From the NCBI GenBank assembly GCA_902539035.1, contig CACBHL010000003.1, forward strand, positions 1 through 59,063: a DNA stretch of 59,063 nt, read 5' to 3'. This document shows positions 43,576 through 53,276 of this stretch, in pieces (position 1 is the stretch's first letter; each line of letters opens with the position of its first letter). Origin of the DNA: an uncultured Pelagibacteraceae bacterium. GTDB taxonomy: Bacteria; Pseudomonadota; Alphaproteobacteria; Pelagibacterales; Pelagibacteraceae. A program made the translations under genes and the position numbers. The notes beneath the pieces were generated by a model. It had not been told where the DNA came from, did not search any database, and worked only from the letters and a program-made list of their open reading frames with translations.

Positions 43576-43626
43576 CTTGAGATTGAAATATTTAGACTCG
43601 TTTTGTGTGGCTAAAATTTAATACAA

Positions 43627-44199
43627 CTAGATATTGTGTTTCTTAAGTTTTGATATCGGTGAGAATGTTTTTCTATGATGTTTGTTAACACCAAGCTTTT
43701 TTATTGCCTTTAAATGTTGCTTAGTTCCATAACCAAAATTTTGATCCCAATTATATCCTTTGTTCTTGTTTGCTAGTGTTTTTATAAATTTATCCCTAGT
43801 TACTTTAGCAATAATTGATGCTGCTGAAATGGAGGGTATTTTTTGGTCACCTTTTACTATTGCCCTTAAATTGTAATTTTTTAAATCTGGTATTTTATTT
43901 CCATCTATTAAAACTTGTGAAGGTTTTTTTTTGAGTTTTTTTATTGCTCTTTTCATGGCAAGTAAACTTGCCTGAAGAATATTTATTTTATCTATTTCTT
44001 TAACAGTGGCTTTACCAATAGCCCAAATAGAATTTTTTTTGATGTATTTAATTAAAATTTCTCTTTTTTCCTTAGTTAGTGTTTTAGAGTCTTTAAGAAT
44101 TTTAGAATTAACTGATTTATTCAAAATAACAGCTGCTGCATAAACTGGTCCAATTAAACTTCCTCTACCAACTTCGTCTACGCCTGCGATTATTTTCAT
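43627..44199 (-). CDS. rnhB: ribonuclease HII
   Basis: MKIIAGVDEVGRGSLIGPVYAAAVIL; ATG at 44199 overlaps upstream stop. Confidence 0.94.
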   Translation of the reverse strand: MKIIAGVDEVGRGSLIGPVYAAAVILNKSVNSKILKDSKTLTKEKREILIKYIKKNSIWAIGKATVKEIDKINILQASLLAMKRAIKKLKKKPSQVLIDGNKIPDLKNYNLRAIVKGDQKIPSISAASIIAKVTRDKFIKTLANKNKGYNWDQNFGYGTKQHLKAIKKLGVNKHHRKTFSPISKLKKHNI

Positions 44200-44921
44200 T
44201 AAACTGTTAAATTTAAGTCTTTTATCCTCTGTCTTATTTTTTTTAGATCTTCCCATGAGTATTTCTTATTCTCTGGAAACCTTATTAAGTATGAAGGATT
44301 AAAAGTTATCATTAAAGGATAGGTTCGACCATTTAGTATGACCTCTTTCCATTTTCCTCTTTCACTCGTAATTTTACCATTAATTCCTGTGACAGCCTCC
44401 ATGGCTGTGCTACCCATTAAAATCACTATTTTTGGATCGATTATTGATATATGCTCTTTTAAAAACACAGAATATCTTTTGATTTCTAAAGATGTTGGTT
44501 TTCTGTCTTCTGGAGGTCTAAAATTTATTGAATAACCACAATAAATATTTTTTCGTTTTATCTCTATAGCGAGCAGCATTTTATCTAGGAGCTCTCCAAC
44601 TTCGCCCATAAAAGTATTTACGTTACTGTCTTCTTCTAAACCTGGAGCTTCACCAATTAACATTATAGAACTGTTAATATTTCCATCCCCAAGAATTAAA
44701 TTCCTCGAATTTTCTTTCAATTTACAATTTTCAATTGAATTGATTTGTTTTTTTAGTTTTTGCAGTAACTCACTCTTATTTTTAGAGTGATTATTGTCAA
44801 GTTTTGTATCATTGTTAATTAATCTGTTTATTGGTTTATCATTAAAAACAAAGTTTGGTTCAATTGTATTAATCAATTCTTCCCTAAATTTGTCATTTTG
44901 ATTTATTACTTTTTTAGTCAT
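44199..44921 (-). CDS. uracil-DNA glycosylase family 4-like protein
   Basis: SIMLIGEAPGLEEDSNVNTFMGEVGELLDKML, NFRPPEDRKPTSLE, MITFNPSYLIRFPENKKYSWEDL. Confidence 0.85.
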   Translation of the reverse strand: MTKKVINQNDKFREELINTIEPNFVFNDKPINRLINNDTKLDNNHSKNKSELLQKLKKQINSIENCKLKENSRNLILGDGNINSSIMLIGEAPGLEEDSNVNTFMGEVGELLDKMLLAIEIKRKNIYCGYSINFRPPEDRKPTSLEIKRYSVFLKEHISIIDPKIVILMGSTAMEAVTGINGKITSERGKWKEVILNGRTYPLMITFNPSYLIRFPENKKYSWEDLKKIRQRIKDLNLTV

Positions 44922-44932
44922 ACAATGTTTAA

Positions 44933-46618
44933 ATGTTAAAAAAATTAATAAAACTACTATTTATTTTTGCATTATTCTATCAGACACCCATATATTCTAA
45001 AAGTACTACTTTTAATGACTTTAATTCTAGGGATTTGTCAAATTATTTTTCAGGAATTATTGCATTTGAAAATCAAAATAATTCTAAAGCATTAAAATTT
45101 TTTAATCTTACAAAAGTTTTACTTAACAAACATGACTCATATTTAAAAAGGTATGTAAATTCATTAGTTTTAGACAACAAAGTTCCACAAGCAATTAATG
45201 TGATCAAAAATAATGGTAATAAAGATAATGCAGATTTTTATGACGCCTATTTAATTTTAATTATTGATAGCCTAAAAAAAAATAATTTTGATGTGGCAGA
45301 TGAATATTTAACTCAAAGCTTAAAATTTCAAGATCAAAATAGAATAAACTTGGTAATTTTTGAGACTTTAAAACAATATATTTTCACTTTTAAAAATAAA
45401 AAGATTTTAAATAATAAAAAAAATTTTGGAAATTTGTCTTTAATAGCGGAAACTTTTCAAAGATGTTATTTAAACGATGAAAAGACTGGAGCTTATTTTC
45501 TTAATTTAATTAATAGTCAACAAGGAGATTATTCTAGATATATCTTTTTTTACCTTAATCATTTAATTGACAAAAATAAAATAAATGCAGCAGAAAATGT
45601 GGTTAGTCAATTTGATTATATGAACTCAACCATTTTACTATCCCAAAGTAAAAGTTGGGTAGAGAATAAAAAATTTAAGGAATTTAATAAAATTTTTTCA
45701 TGTCAAAATCACAAAGATGTTGTTTCTGAATTTTTATTTTTGGTGTCCAATCTTTATTCATCCCAAGATAATTTTGAGAAATCTAACTTTTATTTAAATT
45801 TATCAAATTATTTAAATCCAAAGTTTGAGTTTAATTTATCTTTGGTTGCAGAAAATTATTATTTAAATGAAGAATTTAATAAAGTTAAAAAAATCATTAC
45901 AAAATTTAATAAAAAAGATGAGTTTTATTATTGGTTTAGATTAAAAAAAGAAGCTCAAATAATTGTTGAGGAACAAGATTATGATAATGCAATAAAGTTT
46001 ATTACTGCAAAGTTTAATCAAATAGATAATCCAAATTTAAAAATGCAATTTGATATTGCAAATTTTTATAAAAATTCAAAAAATTATGAAAAAGCGATTG
46101 AATATTACTCTCAAATTATTGAAACACTAGATGATCAATCTGAACTTAGAGCAGATTTATTTTACCGAAGAGGGGGAAGCTACGAGAGGTTAGGAGATTA
46201 TAAAAAAGCAGACGAAGATTTACTTAATTCTTTAAAAATAAATCCTGATGATGCTTATGTTCTTAATTATTTAGCATATTCGTGGCTAGAACGTGATTAT
46301 AAAATTGATGAATCAATGGAAATGTTGAAAAGGGCATACGAGTCAAAAAGTAATGATCCTTATATCATCGACTCAATTGGATGGGCTTATTATCTTATAG
46401 ACGATTACATTGAGGCTGAAAAATATCTTAAAAGGGCGGTGGAGTTGATGCCTGAGGATCCAATAGTGAACGATCATTACGGAGATATATTGTGGAAATT
46501 AAATCGCAAAATACAAGCACGATATTTTTGGAATAATGTTTTAAAGTTTGATGATACTGAAGACAGTATGAGGAATAAAATAAATATTAAAGTAATTGAA
46601 GGCCTTAAAAATTCCTAA
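44933..46618 (+). CDS. TPR-repeat protein, exported
   Basis: N-terminal signal; TPR repeats e.g. ADLFYRRGGSYERLGDYKKADEDLLNSLKINPDDAYVLNYLAYSWLE, PYIIDSIGWAYYLIDDYIEAEKYLKRAVELMPEDP. Confidence 0.85.
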   Translation: MLKKLIKLLFIFALFYQTPIYSKSTTFNDFNSRDLSNYFSGIIAFENQNNSKALKFFNLTKVLLNKHDSYLKRYVNSLVLDNKVPQAINVIKNNGNKDNADFYDAYLILIIDSLKKNNFDVADEYLTQSLKFQDQNRINLVIFETLKQYIFTFKNKKILNNKKNFGNLSLIAETFQRCYLNDEKTGAYFLNLINSQQGDYSRYIFFYLNHLIDKNKINAAENVVSQFDYMNSTILLSQSKSWVENKKFKEFNKIFSCQNHKDVVSEFLFLVSNLYSSQDNFEKSNFYLNLSNYLNPKFEFNLSLVAENYYLNEEFNKVKKIITKFNKKDEFYYWFRLKKEAQIIVEEQDYDNAIKFITAKFNQIDNPNLKMQFDIANFYKNSKNYEKAIEYYSQIIETLDDQSELRADLFYRRGGSYERLGDYKKADEDLLNSLKINPDDAYVLNYLAYSWLERDYKIDESMEMLKRAYESKSNDPYIIDSIGWAYYLIDDYIEAEKYLKRAVELMPEDPIVNDHYGDILWKLNRKIQARYFWNNVLKFDDTEDSMRNKINIKVIEGLKNS

Positions 46619-47464
46619 ATGAGGAATAATTATCTTAAATCTTACGCTAAAATTAATTTAGCAATAAATGTGACAGGAAAAAGAAACTCAATGCATAAAA
46701 TTGAGAGCATTATTTCATTTATTGAATTACACGATTTGATCTCTATTCAAAATATAAAGTCCAATAATCACAAAATTTCTTTTTATGGAAAATTTTCAAA
46801 GAATATAAAAAGAGTAAACACAGTTCAAAAGTTACTAGATTTACTCGATAGATCCAATTTATTAAAAAATAAAAAATTTAAAATAAGTATTAAAAAAAAT
46901 ATCCCACAAGAGGCTGGACTTGGTGGTGGGTCCATGAATGCAGCAGCGATATTAAATTTTTTTATAAAAAAAAAAATTATAAAACTCACAAAAATAAATA
47001 TTGAAAAACTATGTAATTCAATTGGATCTGATGTGATATTAGGAATAAATTTTTCTAGTTCTATCTTGAAATCAAATAATCAAATTAAAAAATTCACAAA
47101 GTGTCCTAAATATAATATTTTGTTGGTTAAACCTAACTTTGGATGTTCTACAAAAAAAATATACTCTGGAGTTAGAAAGTTTACTAAACCAAACCTCAAT
47201 TTTCCAAAAAAACAAATGTTCAGTTCAAACTATTTAATTCAGCAAGTTAATGCTCTTGAGAAAATAGCTTTTTTAAAATACCCGCGACTAAAAAACATAA
47301 AGTTATTTTTGAAAAACCTTAATAGTCCTTTATTTGTTAGGATGACTGGCTCAGGATCTGCTATTTGTGCTTATTATCAATACTCAAAAGATTGTGAGTT
47401 GGCAAAGATACAGTTGAAAAGAAAATTTAAAAATTATTGGTGCAATGTATCAAAAACTATATAA
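46619..47464 (+). CDS. ispE: 4-diphosphocytidyl-2-C-methyl-D-erythritol kinase
   Basis: KSYAKINLAINVTGKR, NIPQEAGLGGGSMNAAAIL, RMTGSGSAICAYY. Confidence 0.94.
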   Translation: MRNNYLKSYAKINLAINVTGKRNSMHKIESIISFIELHDLISIQNIKSNNHKISFYGKFSKNIKRVNTVQKLLDLLDRSNLLKNKKFKISIKKNIPQEAGLGGGSMNAAAILNFFIKKKIIKLTKINIEKLCNSIGSDVILGINFSSSILKSNNQIKKFTKCPKYNILLVKPNFGCSTKKIYSGVRKFTKPNLNFPKKQMFSSNYLIQQVNALEKIAFLKYPRLKNIKLFLKNLNSPLFVRMTGSGSAICAYYQYSKDCELAKIQLKRKFKNYWCNVSKTI

Positions 47465-47497
47465 ATTTTGATTTTTTGTGCTATATGAAAACAATAA

Positions 47498-47571
47498 TGG
47501 GGCGTAGCCAAGCGGTAAGGCACTGGTTTTTGGTACCGGCATCCTAGGTTCGAATCCTAGCGCCCCAGCCA
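47498..47571 (+). tRNA. tRNA-Gln (anticodon TTG), CCA encoded
   Basis: Acceptor TGGGGCG/CGCCCCA, anticodon arm CTGGT-TTTTGGT-ACCGG, T-arm CTAGG-TTCGAAT-CCTAG, discriminator G then CCA. Confidence 0.96.
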
Positions 47572-47574
47572 TAT

Positions 47575-48849
47575 ATGGATAAATTATTAGATAAAATATT
47601 TTTCAGATCAAGAAATTTTGATTACATAAGTCAAAACATAAAAAAAATTACCCAAGAAACTTCAGCCTACAAAGTGTTTGAGGCGATAAATAATTTTAAC
47701 GAAACTAGCGAAGTTAGATATGTTGGTGGATGCATTCGAAAGATTATAAAAAAAGAAGAAGTTGATGATATTGACTTAGCTACAAACTTAACACCCACAG
47801 AAGTTTGTAATGCACTCAAAAAAAACAATATTAACTTTTATGAAACAGGAATAGATCATGGGACAATCACTGCAATTGTAAGTGATCAAAAATATGAAAT
47901 CACCACTCTTAGAAAAGATGTTTCAACAGATGGAAGGCATGCTAAAGTTGAATTTTCGTTAGACTGGAAGGATGACTCGAATCGTAGAGATTTTTCTATT
48001 AATGCAATTTATTCTGATAAAGACGGAAATTTGTTTGATCCACATAATGGTAGAAAAGATATAGAAAGTGGAACTGTAAAATTTATAGGAAATCCAGAAG
48101 AAAGAATTCAAGAGGATTACCTAAGGATCTTAAGATACCTACGCTTCTTTTTAAATTATTCTAATAACAAACATGAGCTAGAAATTTTTAAAACTATTAA
48201 AAAAAATATTGGAGGAATTTCAAAACTTTCTACTGAAAGATTAATAGAGGAATTTAAAAAATTAACAAAATCAGATAAGTTTATTAAATTATTTAAAGAT
48301 AAAGAAAGCCTTGAGTTAATAGAAATAATTTTCCCTCAATTAAAAAATCTTAAAAGTTTTAAAAAGTTAAATCCACACGCACAGAAAAATTTATCTAAAA
48401 TTGATTTTATTTTATTGATTTCATTATTAATTGTTGATGGAACTGATAACGCAGATTATTTTTTATATAAATTTAAAATTTCTAATAAAGATCAAAAAAG
48501 AATAAAATTTATTGATAATTTTTATAAGCAAAAAGTAAAAATCAATTATTTTAATGAAAAAAATTTGAACCAAATTTTTTATTTTAATGGTAGGCAAGCT
48601 GTAACTGATATTATTAGTTTTAAGTTATTTATTTCAAATAAATTAGAAAAAAAACTGGTTAAATTACTTGATTTATATAATAACAAAAATTTGCCATCCT
48701 TACCTGTTGGGGCAAATATTCTTATGTCAAAGTACAATATCCCTGAAGGCAAAGTTTTAGGAAACAAATTGAAGATGATAGAAGAAATTTGGGTCCAAAA
48801 CGGTTTTCAAATCTCAGATAAGCAAGTTCAAAAAATTGCTAAAGGTTAA
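47575..48849 (+). CDS. cca: CCA tRNA nucleotidyltransferase / poly(A) polymerase family
   Basis: RYVGGCIRKIIKKEEVDDIDLATNLTPTEV, RRDFSINAIYSDKDGNLFDPHNGRKDIE, RIQEDYLRILRYLRF. Confidence 0.93.
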   Translation: MDKLLDKIFFRSRNFDYISQNIKKITQETSAYKVFEAINNFNETSEVRYVGGCIRKIIKKEEVDDIDLATNLTPTEVCNALKKNNINFYETGIDHGTITAIVSDQKYEITTLRKDVSTDGRHAKVEFSLDWKDDSNRRDFSINAIYSDKDGNLFDPHNGRKDIESGTVKFIGNPEERIQEDYLRILRYLRFFLNYSNNKHELEIFKTIKKNIGGISKLSTERLIEEFKKLTKSDKFIKLFKDKESLELIEIIFPQLKNLKSFKKLNPHAQKNLSKIDFILLISLLIVDGTDNADYFLYKFKISNKDQKRIKFIDNFYKQKVKINYFNEKNLNQIFYFNGRQAVTDIISFKLFISNKLEKKLVKLLDLYNNKNLPSLPVGANILMSKYNIPEGKVLGNKLKMIEEIWVQNGFQISDKQVQKIAKG

Positions 48850-49322
48850 ATATATTTTACGTCTTTAATCTCAAAATTTTTCACTCCTGACGGAGTGGTA
48901 ATTTCGACTAAATCGTTTTTATTTTTACCAATCAAACCCTTGCTGATAGGAGATTGAAAAAAAATTAATTTTTGTTTTAAATCAGCCTCATCTTTACCAA
49001 CAATTTTATAATTTATTTTTTCCCCTGTATCTAAATCTTCAAGAAAAACAGTAGAACCAAAAATTACTTTACCCTCATTATTTAATTTAGTTACATCTAT
49101 TACGTTTGCTCGTGCAATTATGTCATTAATTTCTGTTATTCTTCCCTCACTATGTGATTGTTCCTCTTTTGCAGCATGATACTCAGCATTTTCTTTTAAA
49201 TCTCCGTGAGATCTAGCTTCAGCAATTGCAGCTACTATTTGAGGTCTTTTTTTTTCTTTTAAATAAATTAATTCCTCTTTTAATTTATTGAGACCATTTA
49301 GTGTAATTGGTTCTTTATCCAT
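48846..49322 (-). CDS. greA: transcription elongation factor GreA
   Basis: MDKEPITLNGLNKLKEELIYLKEKKRPQIVAAIAEARSHGDLKENAEYHAAKEEQ. Confidence 0.97.
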   Translation of the reverse strand: MDKEPITLNGLNKLKEELIYLKEKKRPQIVAAIAEARSHGDLKENAEYHAAKEEQSHSEGRITEINDIIARANVIDVTKLNNEGKVIFGSTVFLEDLDTGEKINYKIVGKDEADLKQKLIFFQSPISKGLIGKNKNDLVEITTPSGVKNFEIKDVKYI

Positions 49323-49326
49323 TTTT

Positions 49327-50154
49327 TTATTTCCATTTTGCAATTGGAGGTAAGGACATTAGTATTCCCTCTACATTACCACCTGTTTGAAGTCCAAATT
49401 TTGTTCCTCTATCATACAGCAAGTTAAATTCTGCATAACGACCTCTTTTAATATATTGTTTCTCCTTTTCTTTTAAAGTCCATTTTTTCGAAATTTTTTT
49501 TCTTATAATATTATTAAATAACATTTGAAATGTTACACCCACATCTCTTACAAATTTAAAATCTTTTTCAAAGTTATCTTTTTTATAATCAAAAAAAATA
49601 CCACCTATTCCTCTTGCCTCATTTCTATGTGGTAAATAAAAATATTCATCGCACCATTTTTTGTATTTGGCATAATATTTTTTATTATGTTGGTCACACA
49701 TAAGTTTTAATTTTTTATGAAAATTATTTTTTTCATTTTTATCTTTAATAGCTGGAGTAACATCCATACCACCTCCAAACCAATTCTTTTTTGTGCAAAT
49801 GAATCTAGTATTAAAATGCATTGCCGGAATATGAGGATTTTGCATATGCATTACAATTGATATCCCTGATGCCCAAAAACTTGGATCTTTTTCAGCACCT
49901 AAAATATTTTTTTGAAATTTTTTAGGAAATTTTCCATATACTTTTGAGTAATTTACACCCACTTTTTCAAATATTTTTCCATTGCTTAAAATTCTGTATT
50001 CTCCACCTCCCTCGTCTTTTTTAGTATTTCTTTTCCAAGAAGTTGATTTAAATTTAAACTTGTTCCTCTCAAGTTTCACAATGTCATCACAAATTGCATT
50101 TTGTAATAATTTAAACCAATTACTTGTTAGATCTTTTTTAATATCTATGTCCAT
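49327..50154 (-). CDS. hemF: oxygen-dependent coproporphyrinogen III oxidase
   Basis: GGEYRILSNGKIFEKVGVNYSKVYG, WFGGGMDVTP, YLPHRNEARGIGGIFFD, RGTKFGLQTGGNVEGILMSLPP. Confidence 0.97.
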   Translation of the reverse strand: MDIDIKKDLTSNWFKLLQNAICDDIVKLERNKFKFKSTSWKRNTKKDEGGGEYRILSNGKIFEKVGVNYSKVYGKFPKKFQKNILGAEKDPSFWASGISIVMHMQNPHIPAMHFNTRFICTKKNWFGGGMDVTPAIKDKNEKNNFHKKLKLMCDQHNKKYYAKYKKWCDEYFYLPHRNEARGIGGIFFDYKKDNFEKDFKFVRDVGVTFQMLFNNIIRKKISKKWTLKEKEKQYIKRGRYAEFNLLYDRGTKFGLQTGGNVEGILMSLPPIAKWK

Positions 50155-50628
50155 TTAAATTAATTTAATTTGTCTTAAACTTTCAGCCAACACTATAGCA
50201 ACAGATGATGCAATATTTAGTGATCTTACTTTATCATTCATTGGGATCTTTAATCTATCTTTAATTATTTTGTGAACCTTTTCAGGAACACCTGCACTCT
50301 CACGACCGAATAAAATTGTATCATCTGATTTAAACTTAAATTTAGTATAAGATATGGATCCCTTAGTTGTCATTAAAACAATTCTCTGATTCTGCTTTTT
50401 CTCAAAGAATTTCTCAGAGCTTTGATAAAATTCGATCTGTTCAAGATCCATGTAGTCCATGACAACTCTTTTAAACCTTTTGTCTGACAGTAGAAAACCA
50501 CATGGCTCAATAATTTCTAGTTTTGCTCCTAAACAGGCACAAGTTCTAATAATTGCTGCAGTATTTTGTGGAATATCCGGCTCATATAATGCAATTTTTG
50601 GCCCCGAAATGGTTGAATTCTGTGTCAT
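50155..50628 (-). CDS. trmL: tRNA (cytidine/uridine-2'-O-)-methyltransferase, SPOUT family
   Basis: ALYEPDIPQNTAAIIRTCACLGAKLEIIEPCGF, LFGRESAGVPEKVH, VRSLNIASSVAIVLAE. Confidence 0.93.
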   Translation of the reverse strand: MTQNSTISGPKIALYEPDIPQNTAAIIRTCACLGAKLEIIEPCGFLLSDKRFKRVVMDYMDLEQIEFYQSSEKFFEKKQNQRIVLMTTKGSISYTKFKFKSDDTILFGRESAGVPEKVHKIIKDRLKIPMNDKVRSLNIASSVAIVLAESLRQIKLI

Positions 50629-50719
50629 TCTATCAGTAGTAAAATTAATATTTTATATTATATGAATTCGTATATTAAGTAATTTAAATCAAAACAGGCA
50701 ATATAAACAGTTACTAATC

Positions 50720-51229
50720 GTGTCAGACAAAAAACCAGAAAGAAGAGATTTCTTATTTACAGCTACCTATGCTGTTGGAGCAGTTGGGGCTGCTGCTGTT
50801 GTTTGGCCTTTAGTAGATCAAATGAATCCCGATGCATCTGTAAAGGCGTTAGCTAGCACTGAGGTTGATGTTAGTTCTTTGAAACCAGGTAATACAATTA
50901 CTGTTTTATGGAGAGGAAAACCAGTTTTCATAAGAAGACGAACTCAAGAAGAAATAGATGTAGCGAGATCTGTAAAAATGGAAGATTTAATTCACCCTGA
51001 AAAAGATGAAGATAGAGCAAAAAATCCTGAATGGTTAGTGATGTTAGGTGTATGTACTCACCTTGGATGTGTACCCCTAAATGATAAAGGAGATTATGAT
51101 GGATGGTTTTGTCCTTGTCATGGTTCACATTATGATACATCTGGAAGAATTAGAAAAGGCCCAGCGCCATGGAACATGGAAGTTCCAAAGTATGAATTTG
51201 TAAATGCTAACACAATTAAAATTGGATAA
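50720..51229 (+). CDS. petA: ubiquinol-cytochrome c reductase Rieske iron-sulfur subunit
   Basis: Twin-arginine-like [15 protein letters not shown] and [12 protein letters not shown] start. Confidence 0.97.
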   Translation: MSDKKPERRDFLFTATYAVGAVGAAAVVWPLVDQMNPDASVKALASTEVDVSSLKPGNTITVLWRGKPVFIRRRTQEEIDVARSVKMEDLIHPEKDEDRAKNPEWLVMLGVCTHLGCVPLNDKGDYDGWFCPCHGSHYDTSGRIRKGPAPWNMEVPKYEFVNANTIKIG

Positions 51230-51234
51230 AACAT

Positions 51235-52497
51235 ATGAGTGATCACGAATACACACCTAAATCAAAAGCTGGCAAATGGTTCAATGATAGATTGCCGTTA
51301 CTTACTTTAGCAAATCACTTAACTGATTATCCAACTCCAAAAAATTTGAACTATTGGTGGACATTTGGTGGAATTTTAACATTTTGCCTAATTACTCAAA
51401 TTGTTACAGGCTTAGTTTTGGCGATGCATTACATCGCTCATGCAGATATGGCATTTGAAAGTGTTGAGCATATTATGAGAGACGTAAACTATGGTTGGTT
51501 GATTAGATATATTCACGCAAATGGTGCTTCTATGTTTTTCTTAGCAGTTTACATTCATATTTTTAGATCTTTGTTTTATGGATCATATAAATCTCCAAGA
51601 GAAATAATTTGGATTATAGGAATAATTATTTACTTATTGATGATGGCTGCTGCTTTCATGGGTTACGTTTTACCATGGGGACAAATGAGTTTCTGGGGAG
51701 CGACTGTAATTACAAATCTATTTAGTGCGATCCCATTTGTTGGAGAGGGTGTAGTGACTTGGTTGTGGGGAGGGTATTCTGTAGACAACCCAACTTTAAC
51801 TAGATTTTTTACTCTACACTACTTGATACCTTTTCTAATTTTAGGATTAGTAGTTTTACATATCTGGGCATTACATGTACCTGGTAACAATAATCCTGTT
51901 GGAATTGATGTTAAAAAACCATCAAAAGATACTGTTCCATTTCATCCTTACATAGTTATCAAAGATGGATTTGCATTATTAATGTTTATGATTGTATTTG
52001 CTTTTTTTGTATTCTACGCGCCTAATATTTTAGGACATGCTGATAATTACATAGAAGCCAATCCATTAGTGACACCAGCACATATTGTGCCAGAATGGTA
52101 TCTCTTACCTTTTTATGCAATTTTAAGATCGGTACCTGATAAATTGCTTGGAGTTGTAGCTATGTTGTCTGCAATTTTAATTTTAGCTGTTTTACCTTGG
52201 CTAGATACTTCAAAAATAAGATCTGCAGTATTTAGACCACTCTATAAACAATTCTATTGGATACTAGTAGCTGACGTCTTGATACTAGGTTATGTGGGTG
52301 CAATGCCTGCTGAAGGGCTATACTTATTGATTGCAAGAGTTGCAACAGCTTACTACTTCCTTCATTTTTTAGTTATTTTACCAGTGCTGGGGTTAAAGGA
52401 GAGGACGATACCTTTACCATTAAGTATTACTGAACCTGTACTTGGAGGATCTCCCAATATGGCAATGGCTAAAAAAAAGGAAAGTAAAATAGAATAG
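51235..52497 (+). CDS. petB: cytochrome b of the bc1 complex
   Basis: [60 protein letters not shown]. Confidence 0.98.
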   Translation: MSDHEYTPKSKAGKWFNDRLPLLTLANHLTDYPTPKNLNYWWTFGGILTFCLITQIVTGLVLAMHYIAHADMAFESVEHIMRDVNYGWLIRYIHANGASMFFLAVYIHIFRSLFYGSYKSPREIIWIIGIIIYLLMMAAAFMGYVLPWGQMSFWGATVITNLFSAIPFVGEGVVTWLWGGYSVDNPTLTRFFTLHYLIPFLILGLVVLHIWALHVPGNNNPVGIDVKKPSKDTVPFHPYIVIKDGFALLMFMIVFAFFVFYAPNILGHADNYIEANPLVTPAHIVPEWYLLPFYAILRSVPDKLLGVVAMLSAILILAVLPWLDTSKIRSAVFRPLYKQFYWILVADVLILGYVGAMPAEGLYLLIARVATAYYFLHFLVILPVLGLKERTIPLPLSITEPVLGGSPNMAMAKKKESKIE

Positions 52498-53276
52498 TGA
52501 AAAATATTCTTAAGCTATTTTCAGTAATAATATTGTTTAATGTATCAATTGTTAATGTAATTTCTGCAGAAAAAGTTGAGTTTTTAAAAACTGACTGGAC
52601 ATTCAAGGGTCTATTTGGAAAATTTGATAGAGCATCACTTCAAAGAGGATATCAAGTTTATACTGAAGTCTGTGCAGCTTGCCATTCAATGAAATATTTA
52701 AGTTACAGAAATTTATCTGAAAAGGGTGGGCCAGAATTTTCAGTAGCTCAAGCCAAAGCAATTGCCGCCTCATTTGAGGTAACAGATGGTCCAAATGCTG
52801 ATGGTGAAATGTTTCAACGACCAGGAAAACTTTCTGATAAATTTGTGATGCCTTATGAAAATGTTAAGGCAGCAGAAGCGGCTAATGGGGGTGCATACCC
52901 TCCAGACATGTCTGTATTAGTAAAAGCTAGGGGAGGTGGAGTAGATTATATATATTCTTTATTACAAGGCTATGAAGAAGCTCCAAGTGGAATGATTTTA
53001 GATGATGGAGTCCATTATAATAAATATATGTATGGAAACAAAATTAAAATGTCAGCACCTCTCTCAGACGGAATTATTGAATATTCAGATGGAACAAAAG
53101 CAAGTGTTGAACAAATGTCAAAAGATGTGACTACTTTCTTAATGTGGGCAGCAGAACCAAGCTTAGAAGCGAGACATCAGATGGGCTTTAAAGCAATTGT
53201 TTATTTGATAATTTTAACAGTTCTTGTTTATTTCAGTATGAAGAGAATTTGGTCACGTGTTAAATCGGAAGTTTAA
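52497..53276 (+). CDS. petC: cytochrome c1
   Basis: VCAACHSMKYLSYRNL heme motif; C-terminal TM anchor. Confidence 0.96.
   Translation: MKNILKLFSVIILFNVSIVNVISAEKVEFLKTDWTFKGLFGKFDRASLQRGYQVYTEVCAACHSMKYLSYRNLSEKGGPEFSVAQAKAIAASFEVTDGPNADGEMFQRPGKLSDKFVMPYENVKAAEAANGGAYPPDMSVLVKARGGGVDYIYSLLQGYEEAPSGMILDDGVHYNKYMYGNKIKMSAPLSDGIIEYSDGTKASVEQMSKDVTTFLMWAAEPSLEARHQMGFKAIVYLIILTVLVYFSMKRIWSRVKSEV

Noticed and set aside
47465-47497. Extended -10-like TGCTATATG before tRNA-Gln
   Set aside because: No convincing -35 and such motifs are frequent in AT-rich DNA; not strong enough to annotate as a promoter.
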